A program made the position numbers and the translations under genes. DNA of 64,000 nt. Source: Candidatus Rhodoferax mariagerensis. GTDB taxonomy: Bacteria > Pseudomonadota > Gammaproteobacteria > Burkholderiales > Burkholderiaceae_C. The stretch is taken from NCBI GenBank assembly GCA_016719055.1, contig JADKAW010000001.1:1-64000 (forward strand). The letters are read 5' to 3'. Below, piece by piece: positions 1 to 9,218 of this stretch (position 1 is its first letter; each line of letters begins with the position of its first letter). The notes below the pieces were generated by a model. It saw only the letters and a list, made by a program, of their open reading frames with translations, ran no database searches and was not told where the DNA came from.

Positions 1-816
1 TAGCCCGCCATGTCCAGCGTCGTGATCGGAACACTGGATCTGCTCGATGATGCGCCAGGCATGCGGATGCAGGAGGCGTCAGCCATGGGCGCCACCCTTC
101 AACATCGCGGGCAATGCCCAGCATCCAGTGGCAAGCCTCTACACTGCGTAGCGTGATCTGCGCCGGAGTGAGACGCAGCTCCAGTCTGCAAGCTGGCACT
201 GGCGACGTCGAATTGGTCGGCCTGCTCCACCAGCAAGCAATAGCCGGCCGATGTCGCCCCTGATGCTGCAGCAGTGCTTCCGGGAGATCGCCGCTCAATT
301 GCGGCAGCGGACAGCTCTGGCAGCGATGTGCCAAACAGCACCCCAAGAGCGAAAACATGCCGGGCATAAAGGCCTGGTCCTGGTCGGCACGGTCCAGGCC
401 AGCGTCTTTGGCCAGCAGCTCCATGTGGTGCGCGAGCGCAGCACCACCCCTGGCCAGCAGCATGCCAGCACGGTGGTGGTCAGGCCAGGCGGGCGCATCA
501 GGTTGAGCCAGGGCGCGCAGTTGCATCGCGCTTCCCCAGGATCACGATGGCTTGCGAAAAACTCGTCACCCGCCGCGTTGCGCCCCTCCCAGCGAGTCCA
601 CTAGGCGTAGCAGGTGGTAAAGACGAGGTGTGGGGTCTTGCCGCAACACGGCCCCGATGTCGCGGGTTTCCGCTCGCCACGACGAAGTTGCAGCAGCTTG
701 AGCGCCAGTGCGCGCGAGGCGGATTGGGCAGTGGTGGGGCGCTGCGGCGGTGCCAGGTACCAGTCGCCCTGCAACCATTGGGCCGAGGCTGGCAGCGCGG
801 GGCGGGGTGGCTTCAT
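1..816 (-). pseudogene. HDOD-domain signalling protein, frame-broken and cut by the window edge
   Basis: Translating the minus strand across three frames gives a continuous HDOD-like sequence: an N-terminal MKPPRPALPASAQWLQG, then DIGAVLRQDP, a YHLLRLV-type helix, and EITSFSQAIVILG, followed by LAKDAGLDRADQDQAFM and LLGVLFGTSLPELL pieces. HDOD proteins are HD-GYP-like signalling scaffolds without assured catalysis. No single frame stays open for more than about 90 codons, so at least four indels are needed. The start ATG overlaps the stop of the preceding small gene (ATGA), which suggests it was once translationally coupled. The 3' end lies outside the window. It is either a decaying gene or poor sequence near a contig end. 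Confidence 0.6.
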
Positions 817-1151
817 CGCACGGCGATGCAGGCACTGGGCTCCACCACCAAGTACCCCGCGGCCTTGAGGCTAGCTAACAGATCAGGTGCCAGCGCAAGC
901 CGCCGGACCGTTGGCCGGCAGGGAAGAGAAAACCCGCCGCCAAATCGCCAAAACCATCGTTCGCAGACAGCTGCGACAACACGCTCGGCGAAGTCGGACT
1001 CTGAAAGACAGACGGGCAGCACCTGGCGCCAGCCCAGGGGGTTGGCCAGAAGATGCAAAAACACGGGCAACGGAGTCGGGCCCACGGGCACCTGCAAAGA
1101 GTTCTGGCTGAGAAAGTGCGATATTACCCGCAGCGCCAGGCCAAGGTGCAT
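813..1151 (-). CDS. Small hypothetical protein between the broken oxidoreductase and HDOD genes
   Basis: An open frame of 112 codons begins MHLGLALRVISHFLSQNS and ends LKAAGYLVVEPSACIAVR. I do not recognise the family. Its ATG overlaps the stop of the oxidoreductase remnant, and its TGA overlaps the ATG of the HDOD remnant, the spacing expected of a three-gene operon. The middle third (a Trp/Arg/Cys-rich stretch) looks like an out-of-frame segment: the next frame reads ANDGFGDLAAGFLFPAGQ there, so two compensating indels are likely. No signal peptide is visible. The function is unknown. Confidence 0.4.
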   Translation of the reverse strand: MHLGLALRVISHFLSQNSLQVPVGPTPLPVFLHLLANPLGWRQVLPVCLSESDFAERVVAAVCERWFWRFGGGFSLPCRPTVRRLALAPDLLASLKAAGYLVVEPSACIAVR

Positions 1152-1284
1152 CAATTTTGATCAGGCCGCCAGGTGCCAGAGTGTGAAACGGCTTCTTCAA
1201 ACACCGAGTAACCGGCCCAGTCGCTGTGGGCAAAGTTCAGCGACTCGTGCCGTAGCGCAAACCGCTCACTTTTTTTTGTAACAC

Positions 1285-1326
1285 ATAGTGATTATTCAAT
1301 AAGGGCTGGAGGGCATTTTTGCCAAA
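1285..1326 (+). repeat. Dispersed AT-rich repeat, partial copy
   Basis: The block AATAAGGGCTGGAGGGCATT matches the second half of the repeat family seen at 6745, 43505, 53452 and 61718. It sits in the 3' part of the broken oxidoreductase. Confidence 0.5.
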
Positions 1327-2157
1327 AGTCCTGGCGTCGGGATGGCCATGGCGTGGCCATAACGGGTGATGTCGATGGCTGGCCTTGGTGATCAGATCCG
1401 GGTGCGAGGCTGCGCCAGCTCGGCCAGCAAGGCAGCGTCGCGCCAGAAATGCCAGGGCTGATCCTGCAACAGTCGTCGGCCCGCCACACCCGGGCCAAAC
1501 CTGCGCTGGCAGATGCCGCAGCCACATCGCCCAGCGCCCGGTAACAGGTCAGCACGGTGGGCCAGGGCACTTTGCAGCTTCTGGTGGCTGGCGTCCACGT
1601 ACCCAGGCCGGGCGCAGTTTGCGCATCGCCATAGCACGTTGGCCCAGCTCGGTGGTGCCCCAGGGCGGTCGTGCAGTGCCGCCTGATGTGGATGTTGGCC
1701 ACCAGCCATGGGGCGTAAGCGGTGTGGGAAGCGCGGCTGCGCAGCCAGTCAGACGGGTTTTCCACCACCCGGGCTGCAACAAAGACCGGCAGCGCAACAA
1801 TGGCGCGCCGGGCCAGCCAGCGCTCCAGCGTCTGGGTGGCTGCGTCAGCAGCAATCGACCTCAACACCATGCTTTATCTGCGCTACACGCACCACCACGC
1901 GGCCAGTGTGCAGCCGCGTGGCCAGAAGCGGCGCAGCCAACCGGCGCGTGAGCCAGTCGTTGCCTTCAGGCCAGGGTCAACAGGCCCTCGGACGTCTCGG
2001 CTTCCATGCCCGGCACTGCAAAGCCATGGCGGCTGGCAAGTAGTGAATACCCGCCCATGCCGACACCGTGGCCAGGCCGGCGCCGTAGTCGTCGCGGCAA
2101 CAGTAGTCCAGGTACCAGCGCAGATGTACATCGGTGCAGCCCTGCTGATTCAGATAG

Positions 2158-2214
2158 GATTCAAAAGTGATAGCGCTTAGCGCTTGTTGGATCGGGGCCA
2201 GAGGCCATTTTGAT
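2158..2214 (+). repeat. Dispersed AT-rich repeat, copy inside oxidoreductase remnant
   Basis: It contains GTGATAGCGCTTAGCGC and, after a spacer, GGGGCCAGAGGCCATTTTGA, the two conserved blocks of the family in the usual order. On the coding (minus) strand it is read as part of the protein with no stop codon. Confidence 0.6.
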
Positions 2215-2927
2215 GCCGGAATTCGCCAGCGCGCCTGGCGCTGCAGCTGCGCCACTATTTCAGAAAATTTTTGGTACTGCGCCAGCGTTGCCGCGCTCAC
2301 GTCTTGCAGCGGCAGCAGGCGGGTTGCCAGTCGCCGTTAAAAAACAAACGCTCTTGCGGACTGTGGCACAGGTGGCGCTCGTCATACGCCCCAGCGCCCC
2401 GCCACGCGTTGGCGCAGACCCAGCTCTTCGAGCAGATCTTGCACCTCAGGGCATCGTCACCGGGTAGCGGCAGGTGGTGTGCGCCGCGCGGGGCTGGGCC
2501 TGCCACCGGGTGAGGCCGGCGCGGGCTGGTGCCACCGGCCTCGTCTTCCAGCTCCAGCAGGGCAAAGTCTTCCATACCCTGAAGCCGTGTGGGGCACGCG
2601 CCGCGGCCAGACCCCGCCACGCCGCCACCGGCAATCAGCACCCCGGTGCGGCGCGCGTGACGCCGGGCGTTGGCCAGGTTTTGGGGCTTTGCAGCAGATG
2701 GCCCAGCGCTTGGTTGATGCCGGTAAAGCCGCCGCTGATAGCATCAGAGCGGGGTGCGGGCTGGCAACCGGTACCCAGCAGGGCTGTACCCAGACTGGTT
2801 GCCAGAAAACGGCGGCGCGTTGACGATGGGGGTGGCGCGGGGCTCATGGAGCGATCTTTCTCAGCGGGTTGCATTCAGCAAACCTTTGGCCAGCAATTTT
2901 GCAGAGTCCCCCAAGGTGATTGCCTGA

Positions 2928-3951
2928 CTAATCTTTGGGAAGATACACCGTGATCACTGTGGTGTTGTCTGCATCGGACACCGCCAATTGAATGCTTCCG
3001 TTTTTTGCTTCAGCCATCCTCGTTTAACTGTGCCAACTCCACCATGGCGTCATATTCAGCCTGGAGGTCCTTTCGCATTTGTACATAGCGCATGAAATTG
3101 CGCACCCGTGGCGTGAGTGTTTCAGGATCCACCGGCTTGGTAATGAAGTCGACAGCACCCAGGTCCAGTCCTTTCAAGCGGGCATCGGCTGAGGTCATGG
3201 CGGTGACAAAAATGATGGGGATAACCTCAGAAGTTGGATGCTGGCGCATCTGTTGGGCCACTTCAAACCCATCCATCACCGGCATCATGATGTCCAGCAA
3301 TACCAAATCGGGCGGGTCGTCAGAGGTGCATATTTCCAGCGCCTTGGCGCCGTTTGGCGAGAGGCGGACCCGGTACTCATCTTTGAGCAACTCCGACAAC
3401 AACATCAAATTGTCTGGGGTGTCGTCAACGATCAAAATCGTGGGGCGCTGCAATTCCCTGGTTTAGCGGCCCCAACTGTGGTGCTGCCATTCTGGCGCCT
3501 TGCAGACTTGGCGTACCAGTTCTGGAGCAGGCGCGGCATCCAGTTCGGGCCTTTTCGACGCGCGACATCAGATGCGCGGGTGAATAGGGCTTGAGAATCA
3601 TCGACGTCACGCCGCAGGCAATGGCCTCTTCGATATGCTGGCGCTCTGCTCTCCGCCGTAATCATGACGAAGGGGCATCGCAAACAGCTTAGCATCATCA
3701 CGCATGGCCTGGAGCAGATCCAGCCCTGACATCACGGGCATGTTCCAGTCTGAAAGGACAATGTCCACAGGCTGGTTATTCAGAATCCTCAAGGCTGCCT
3801 TACCGTCCACAGCCGTCAATACTTTTTCGGCACCCAGTTGGCGCAACTGGTTGACGGTGGACCGGCGCATGGCCTCAAAGTCATCGACCATCAGAAAGGT
3901 CAGCGATTTGTCGAGTGTTGGAACGTGCGGTTGGTTATAAATGGCGGCCAT
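2928..3951 (-). pseudogene. REC-REC-histidine kinase with internal deletion and frameshift
   Basis: The first receiver (from MAAIYNQPHVPTLDKSLTFLMVDD, with SDWNMPVMSG as the phospho-acceptor block) loses frame near 3670 and continues as VTSMILKPYSPAHLMSRVEKA. A second, intact receiver follows (QRPTILIVDDTPDN, LLDIMMPVMDGFE, FITKPVDPETL). After VELAQLNED the frame stops at 3010-3012. Just beyond, in another frame, the text reads AEAKNGSIQLAVSDADNTTV to YLPKD and stop (2928), which is the extreme C-terminus of the HATPase domain in this family. About 200 codons holding the H-box and the N/G boxes are missing, so no kinase activity is possible. The second receiver alone (3010-3453) could still be expressed. 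Confidence 0.65.
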
Positions 3952-4402
3952 TCATGTCCTCTTTGATCAAGGGCTGCTCCTTCGGCAACACAAGCCGTTT
4001 GGTTTGGGCGAACTGATGGCGCGGGTGCGTGCCAACCTGCGTCGGCCCAGAACCGTTTCAACGGACTCGAAGCACGATTGCATCACGCTGGCTGACACGG
4101 TGTTCAAATTTGGTGAGGTCGAAGTGAATCGGGTCGAAAGAATTGTGCGCCGCGTGGGCGTGGAGATTCATCTGACACCCATTGAGTACCGCTTGCTGCT
4201 GGTTCTGGTGGCAAACGTGGGACGGGTGATCACGCACAAACAGCTGCTTCGCCAGGTGTGGGGCCCGTCGCACTCTGAACAAAGTCACTACCTGCGCATC
4301 TACATGGGCCACCTCCGGCAAAAGCTCGAAGCCGACCCGGCGCAGCCGCGCCATTTACTCACCGAGAGTGGCGTGGGATACCGCTTGCTCGCTGACGCCT
4401 AG
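3941..4402 (+). pseudogene. kdpE: KdpE-type response regulator, DNA-binding half only
   Basis: From about 3990 the sequence reads KPFGLGELMARVRANLRR, the receiver-effector linker of KdpE. A complete OmpR/PhoB winged helix follows (VNRVERIVRRVGVEIHLTPIEYRLLLVL, LLRQVWG, YLRIYMGHLRQKLEADPAQP, ESGVGYRLLADA). The receiver with its phospho-acceptor Asp is missing: only about 150 of the usual 230 residues remain. The upstream junction abuts the 5' end of the opposite-strand receiver-kinase remnant, and no kdpD or kdpFABC is nearby. It looks like the scar of a deletion or rearrangement. A truncated DNA-binding protein could be made from the ATG at 3941. Confidence 0.65.
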
Positions 4403-4429
4403 CAGTCAACCCACCTCGACTGGCTACTT

Positions 4430-4510
4430 TGCTGCACCAGCGATTTGCAACGACCCAGTGCGCCCAAATCTGGCGAGCCAAATGTGTTTGTTATTTGTGA
4501 ACAAGTTCTA
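4430..4510 (-). repeat. Half copy of the small inverted-repeat (MITE-like) element
   Basis: About 80 bp match the right half of the element at 46929-47095 (shared CGATTTGCAACGAC, GTGCGCCCAAATCTGGCGAG and CCAAATGTG blocks). On the minus strand the outer end reads TTAGAACTTGTTCACAAATAA, a degraded form of the terminal repeat. The other half is absent beyond the GTGCAGC block. The outer TTAG supplies the stop codon of the adjacent gntR reading frame. Confidence 0.75.
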
Positions 4511-5329
4511 AGTACTTTGCCGCGCCATGTGCACCTGATGCAGCGTGATCTTGCGCACCTCGGCCTGGCTGGTCTCAATGTGGGCGCGCAGCAGCAGGGC
4601 AGCCTGATCACCCCGCTTGGCGCGTATGGCGGTGAGGATCTGGCCGTGCTCGTCATAGGTGGCATCAATGCGCGCCTGTTTGGTGAAGTCCAGCCGACGG
4701 ATGATGCGGATGCGGTCGGTCACCTCGCGGTGCACGCGGGCCATCTCGGGGTTGCCTGCGGCGTCCACCAGCGCGCAGTGAAAGGCCTCGTCCCACAGGC
4801 TGACCTGCGCCGTGTCAGCGCTGCGTTGTGCCACTGGCACCAGCCACAGCGCCATCAGTTCATCGACCGGGCGCGGTTGATCGGCTCGGGGCTGCGCACG
4901 TCTTCGTCACAGCCGCCGGGCGGCCGTGGTTTCCAGCACCATGCGCAGGTCGTAGAGTTGCTCGAACTTGGCAAAGTCAAACGGCAACACGCGCCAGCCG
5001 CTGCGAAACAGCACCTCGACATAACCTTCTTGCTGTAGCCTGACCAGCGCCTGGCGCACCGGCGTGCGCGACACATCAAGCCGCTCGGTCACCGAGTTTT
5101 CGGTAAAACGGTCGCCCGGCACCAGTTTGAAGTCGGCGATATCGCGCTTGAGCTGCTCATAGACCTCGTCGGCGCGGGAACGGCGGTTGGTGGCCGGTGA
5201 GAAGGGCTTGGCTGTCGGGCTGGTTTTGCGTTGACGGTGTGCATTTGGAGCCGACTTTACCAGCCTTGCAGGGTGCGCAGCCTGCCAGGGCCGCCAGCAG
5301 CAGCGCGCTGCTGGCGGTCCAGCCGACAA
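4508..5329 (-). pseudogene. GntR-family (FadR-type) regulator with an in-frame stop between domains
   Basis: The N-terminal winged helix is clear (ADEVYEQLKRDIADFKLVPG, ENSVTERLDVSRTPVRQALV, QQEGYVEVLFRSGWRVLP). The FCD effector domain starts (EQLYDLRMVLETTAARRL) and hits TGA at 4907-4909. The neighbouring frame continues CDEDVRSPEPI, then the original frame resumes ELMALWLVP through to VHMARQST. Two compensating indels within about 60 bp would restore one 240-residue protein. Position at the promoter-distal end of the ureide island, plus FadR-like palindromes before atzF and the importer, suggest it is the local regulator, probably responding to a pathway intermediate. Its stop TAG is formed at the edge of the repeat element. 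Start choice among codons near 5265-5329 is uncertain. Confidence 0.6.
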
Positions 5330-5953
5330 TGCCGCCCTGCGCGTGGGTCATCGCGACGGTGGCGGCCTTGAAATGTGGAGAGTAGCTCTCGGTGCAGTCG
5401 GTCAGCAGCAGGCAGTCATAGCCCCGGTCATTGGCCTCGCGCATCGAGGTTTGCACGCAGACCTCGGTGGTGACGCCCATGAACATCAGATGGCTGATGG
5501 CCCGCTCTTGCAGCATGTCGTTGAGCGCGGTGGCGTAAAAAGCTCCTTTGCCGGGTTTGTCGATGACGATTTCGCCCGCTTGCGGTGCCAGCGCGGCAAT
5601 GATCTGGTTGCCCGGCTCTCCGGCCACCAGAATCCGCCCCATCGGGCCAACATCGCCGATGCGCAAGCTCGGGTTGCCCCGGTCCCGTTTGGCGCTCGGG
5701 CAGTCGGACAAATCGGCCTCATGCGCCTCACGAGTGTGCACCACCACACCACCCGCGCGCCGCCACGCCGCTAAAACGCGCTGGCAAGCCGGCACGATGG
5801 CAGACAGCAACGACACATCGTTTCCCAGCGACTCACCAAACCCGCCCGGCTCCATAAAATCGCGCTGCATGTCGATGATGATCAAGGCCGTTTTGGCCAC
5901 GTCAAGGTCATAGGCAAAGGGCTGCGCCGCAGCGGCGGCGAGGGGTGGGTCAT
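5257..5953 (-). CDS. Isochorismatase-like cysteine hydrolase, candidate triuret hydrolase
   Basis: A cysteine hydrolase of the isochorismatase-like family with the triad visible: Asp in ALIIIDMQRDFMEPGG, Lys in EIVIDKPGKGAFYAT, and the nucleophile Cys in FMGVTTEVCVQTSMREANDR. It is a paralogue of the neighbouring BiuH-like enzyme (both have VVHTREAHEADLSD-type and GRILVAGEPGNQII blocks) but lacks the biuret-hydrolase GHRPDL..LPANKRWRS block. Triuret hydrolases (TrtA) belong to this family and release 1-carboxybiuret, the substrate of AtzEG encoded nearby, so TrtA is a reasoned guess; ureidoacrylate- or biuret-type activity is possible. The raw frame runs 5157-6050. An ATG overlapping the ATPase stop (5953) and a TAA at 5257 fit better if single bases are missing in a C4 run near 5945 and near the 3' end. 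Confidence 0.65.
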
Positions 5954-6714
5954 GCGGCCTTCTTCTGGATGATGGGCTGTCGGTGATGGGTGCCGCCGCC
6001 CATGTGGGCACCCAGCACCTTGCGGTCAGCCAAGGCGGCGCTGGTTTCAAACACGACGCGGCCTTCGCTCATGACCACGATGCGGTCCGACAGCTCCAGC
6101 AACTCGTCAAGATCTTCGCTGATCAGTAACACACCGGTGCCGCGCTGGCAGGCCTGGCGCAGCCGGGTATGAATTTCTTCCACTGCGGCAAAGTCCAGGC
6201 CAAACACCGGGTTGGCGGCAATCAGAATGTTGATGTCACCCGCCAGCTCACGCGCCAGCACGGCGCGTTGCACATTGCCGCCTGACAGGCTGGCAATCGG
6301 TGCGGTTTCCCCCTGGGTTTTGACACCGTAGGCGGCAATCCAATCGCGCGCCCGCTTGCGCCATGCCGAAAAGCGCAACACACCATTGCGTGACAGCGGT
6401 GGCTGGTCAAAATCGCGCAGCGCCATGTTTTCAGCCACGCTAAGCTTGCCGACGCAGGCGTTGCGCAAAGGCTCTTCAGGCAGGCTGCGCACCTTGAGAC
6501 GGCGGTTTTCCAGGCGAGTGGCGTTGTAGGGTTCACCCATCACGCTGACCTGCCCGGCCAGACGCGCACGCTGGCCCACCAGCGCCTCGACCAGTTCGCG
6601 CTGGCCGTTGCCCGACACACCGGCCACGCCCAGGATTTCGCCGCTATGCACCGCAAAACTCACGCCATGCAAGGCCAGCGTGCCGCGGTCCCCAAGGGCC
6701 GTCAAACCCTGCAC
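5950..6714 (-). CDS. BMP-type ABC transporter ATPase, second nucleotide-binding domain
   Basis: This is the C-terminal half of a double ATPase of the ribose/BMP-nucleoside importer class. It has VQGLTALGDRGTLALHGVSF, the degenerate Walker A VSGNGQRELVEALVG typical of the second domain, signature ASLSGGNVQRAVLARELA, and the degenerate Walker B ILIAANPVFGLDFAAVEEIH. It is in the same frame as the first half (6802-7574) but separated by 29 codons that contain two stop codons brought by a dispersed repeat. A GTG at 6714 or a nearby alternative could restart translation. It stops in an ATGA overlap with the downstream hydrolase. With the first half it would energise uptake through the two permeases upstream. 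Confidence 0.75.
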   Translation of the reverse strand: MQGLTALGDRGTLALHGVSFAVHSGEILGVAGVSGNGQRELVEALVGQRARLAGQVSVMGEPYNATRLENRRLKVRSLPEEPLRNACVGKLSVAENMALRDFDQPPLSRNGVLRFSAWRKRARDWIAAYGVKTQGETAPIASLSGGNVQRAVLARELAGDINILIAANPVFGLDFAAVEEIHTRLRQACQRGTGVLLISEDLDELLELSDRIVVMSEGRVVFETSAALADRKVLGAHMGGGTHHRQPIIQKKAA

Positions 6715-6744
6715 CTGCAGCGCTATGCGCGCTTCTGTTGCACC

Positions 6745-6806
6745 AGCATTGATAGCTGCCTGCGCTTTTCCATAAGGGCTGGAGGCACTTTTGCTCTAAA
6801 TCTAGG
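6745..6806 (+). repeat. Dispersed AT-rich repeat interrupting the double ABC ATPase
   Basis: It contains TTGATAGCTGCCTGCGC and CATAAGGGCTGGAGGCAC, both conserved family blocks. It lies exactly between the two ATPase domains. On the coding strand it adds two in-frame TAG codons (one just after AAQTP), splitting the gene. Confidence 0.75.
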
Positions 6807-7574
6807 GGGTTTGCGCAGCCTCGCCCATCATCGCCTGCGCCAGCAGGGCTGGCGTGGTGTCGGCCACCCGGCCATGGTGCACGGCCCGGCCTCGGCGCAG
6901 CACCGTCACCGTGTCGGCATAAGCCATGACCTCGCGGAACTTGTGGGTGATGATGATCACCGTGCAGTGTCCGCTGCGGGCAAATTCGCGCACATGGCCC
7001 AATACTTCGTCGGCCTCTTGCGGTGTCAGCACCGAGGTCGGCTCGTCCAGAATCAGCAGGCGGGGTTTCAGGTAAAGCTGCTTGAGCAGTTCCAGCTTTT
7101 GTTTTTCGCCAGCGGCCAGGCCCGACGGGCAGGCATCCAGATCCAGCTGAAACGGTGTGGTTGCCAAAAAAGCGGTGAGCTCGGCGCGTTTGGCGCGCCA
7201 GTCAATCAGCAGCGGCACGTGGTCAGCTGCAAGCAGCAGGTTTTCGGCCACCGTCATGCCTGGTGCCAGGGTGAAATGCTGGTAGACCATGCCAATGCCG
7301 AGTGCCCGTGCCAGCACCGGGTTGGCCAGGGTTTGCTCATGGCTGTCAATCAGGATGCTGCCTTCTTCGGCCTGCTGAAACCCCGCCACACACTTGACCA
7401 GCGTGCTTTTGCCGGCGCCGTTTTCACCCAGCAGGGCGTGCACGGTGCCGGGTGCCACCTTCATGCTGACCTGGTCCATGGCCGTGAAGCTGCCGAACCG
7501 CTTGGTCAAGCCGATGGTCTCCAGCGCCAGCGCGCCGGTGGCGGGTTTGGGGGGGGAATCAGGTGCTGGCTCAT
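6802..7574 (-). CDS. BMP-type ABC transporter ATPase, first nucleotide-binding domain
   Basis: The N-terminal half of a double ATPase: ALALETIGLTKRFGSFTAMD, Walker A LLGENGAGKSTLVKCVAG, Q-loop GMVYQHFTLAPGMTV, a signature region degenerate as SGLAAGEKQKLELLK, Walker B LLILDEPTSVLTPQEADEV and a switch His in IIITHKFREVM. The best start is the ATG at 7574, which overlaps the likely biuH stop. Joining it to the domain frame requires one more base in the G8 run at 7549-7556, giving MSQHLIPPPKPATG. It ends at a TAG contributed by the dispersed repeat after AAQTP, where the linker to the second domain would be expected. Confidence 0.75.
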
Positions 7575-8276
7575 GCGGCGGCCTGGCGCCCCCAGGGCAT
7601 CGAGCACGGCAGCCGAGGGCGCATGGGCGCCAAACACGCCGCCCTGCATGGTGATCATTTTCAGGGCTGCCAGGTGGTTGCCGTGGTCGGTGGCGGCGGT
7701 GCAGTCCGACAGCAGCAGGCACTCAAAACCCCGGTCGTTGGCGTCGCGCATCGTGGTGTGCACGCACACATCGGTGGTGATGCCGGCCAGCATCAGGTTG
7801 CAGATGCCTCGGGTGCGCAGCACCAGCTCCAGGTCGGTGGCGTAAAACGAGCCTTTGCCAGGTTTGTCGATCACCACCTCATCGGGCCAGGGGGCCAGCT
7901 CGGGGATGATGGCCCAGCCGGGTTCACCACGCACCAGAATGCGTCCACACGGGCCGGCGTCACCAATGCCGACGCCGTCCGTGCCAATCTGGCGCGAGCG
8001 CCAGCGCTTGTTGGCGGGCAGGTCTGACAAATCGGGCCGATGCCCTTCGCGTGTGTGCATCACCGGGTAGCCCGCTGCACGCAGGGCCGCCATCAGGGTT
8101 TGCAGCGGCGCAATCGGGGCGCGGGTCAGGCTGATGTCATAACCCATTTTGTCCACATAACCACCCACGCCACAGAAGTCGGTTTGCATGTCGATCACGA
8201 TCAGGGCCGTGTTGTCGGGCCGCAAATCGCCATCAAAGGGCCAGGCGTAGGGCTTGGCTTGAATGTAATGTGGCAT
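7571..8276 (-). CDS. biuH: Biuret amidohydrolase, isochorismatase-like family
   Basis: Hydrolyses biuret to allophanate and ammonia. The protein follows Rhizobium BiuH closely: RPDNTALIVIDMQTDFCGVG, YVDKMGYDISL, HTREGHRPDLSDLPANKR, GPCGRILVRGEPGWAIIPEL, VVIDKPGKGSFYATDLEL and AGITTDVCVHTTMRDAN. The catalytic Asp, Lys and Cys fall at the same spacing as the known D36, K142 and C175 (here about 29, 138 and 171). The ATG at 8276 has an AAGGA at a good distance; the one at 8282 is too close to it. The uninterrupted frame continues to 7506, but shortening one G5 run near 7590 would end the gene at 7571 in an ATGA overlap with the ATPase. Cytoplasmic. Confidence 0.88.
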
Positions 8277-8297
8277 GGCCATTTCCTTTAACCTGGA

Positions 8298-9218
8298 TTA
8301 GCGTGTGGCCGACAACTCACCCGGGCTGCCTTGGGCCACACTGCCGGGCTTGCAGGTCAGCACCAAAATCACCAGCGTCAGCACATAAGGCACGGTGTTG
8401 AACAGGTGGTAGCCCCAGCCAATGCCGGCCGACTGCAGCGCCGGCCCAATGGCACCGGCTCCGCCAAACAGCGCTGCCGCACCAACACAGCGCCACGGGC
8501 TCCAGCGCGCAAAGATAACCAGCGCCACGGCAATCAGGCCCTGGCCGCTCGAGATGCCTTCGTTCCAGCTGCCCGGGTAAAACAGCGTGAGCGACGCCCC
8601 GCCCAAGCCCGCCACCATACCGCCCAGCGTGGTGGCCAGCACACGGATGCCCACCACCGAATAACCCAAGGCACGCGCGGCTTGCGCCGAGTCACCCGCC
8701 ATGCGTACCAGCAGCCCATAACGGGTGCGTTTGAATGCCCAGGCCATCAGCCCCGCCAGCAGCAGACCCACCGGCAGCAGCATGTTGACCTGCAAGGCCG
8801 CTTGCACCGCTGACGAGTCAGTCCACTGGCCCAGCGCAATCGCCGGAATCTGCGGTGCCTGCGGCTGAATCAGCGGCTTGCCCAGGTAAAACGCCAGCCC
8901 GGTGCCCAGCATCATCAGGGCAATGCCAGTGGCCACGTCGTTCACCCGCGCCAGCGAACACAAAAAACCATGCAAGGCGGCCAACACCCCGCCGGCCAGC
9001 GCGCCCGCCAACACGCCCACCCAAGGCGAGCCACTGAGGTAAGCACCGCCAAACGAGGCCATGGCCGACAACACCAGCACACCTTCCAGGCCCAGGTTGA
9101 TGCGGCCGGATTTTTCGGTCAGGCATTCACCCAGGCTGACAAATAAAAACGGCGTGCCCACGCGCAGGGCTCCGCCCACGATGCCGGCAAACAGGGCGAT
9201 CCATTGGTCAGGTGTCAT
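8298..9218 (-). CDS. ABC transporter permease, BMP/nucleoside type, second subunit
   Basis: An inner-membrane permease of 306 residues with about eight to nine hydrophobic segments. It has the family blocks TPFLFVSLGECLTEKSGRINLGLEGVLVLSAMASF and GLTLFYPGSWNEGISSGQGLIAVALVIFARWSPWRC-like text near the C-terminus (ORF residues about 20-60 and 205-245). This is the YufQ/NupQ-like partner in importers that use BMP-family binding proteins. Its ATG overlaps the stop of the upstream permease (ATGA), so the two are coupled. The substrate is probably a ureide such as biuret, triuret or a purine breakdown product, inferred only from the operon. Confidence 0.85.
   Translation of the reverse strand: MTPDQWIALFAGIVGGALRVGTPFLFVSLGECLTEKSGRINLGLEGVLVLSAMASFGGAYLSGSPWVGVLAGALAGGVLAALHGFLCSLARVNDVATGIALMMLGTGLAFYLGKPLIQPQAPQIPAIALGQWTDSSAVQAALQVNMLLPVGLLLAGLMAWAFKRTRYGLLVRMAGDSAQAARALGYSVVGIRVLATTLGGMVAGLGGASLTLFYPGSWNEGISSGQGLIAVALVIFARWSPWRCVGAAALFGGAGAIGPALQSAGIGWGYHLFNTVPYVLTLVILVLTCKPGSVAQGSPGELSATR

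Larger units (their letters stand above)
1151..2874 (-). pseudogene. Tat-exported FAD-dependent (amine-oxidase-like) oxidoreductase, multiply frameshifted
   Basis: The N-terminus has a twin-arginine signal (SSTRRRFLATSLGTALLG, then a Cys). A dinucleotide-binding VLIAGGGVAG block follows in another frame, then MEDFALLELEDEAGGTS. Later blocks read AYDERHLCHSPQERLFFNG, HLRWYLDYCCRDDYGAGL, YAPWLVANIHI and finally FAHSDWAGYSVFEEA, the usual order in flavin amine-oxidase-like Tat proteins of Burkholderiales. At least six frame changes are needed, so no full-length product can be made from the sequence as given. One copy of the dispersed AT-rich repeat lies inside it (about 2158-2214), encoding ALSAITFESYL in frame. 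Whether the frame breaks are biological or sequencing errors cannot be settled here. Confidence 0.65.
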
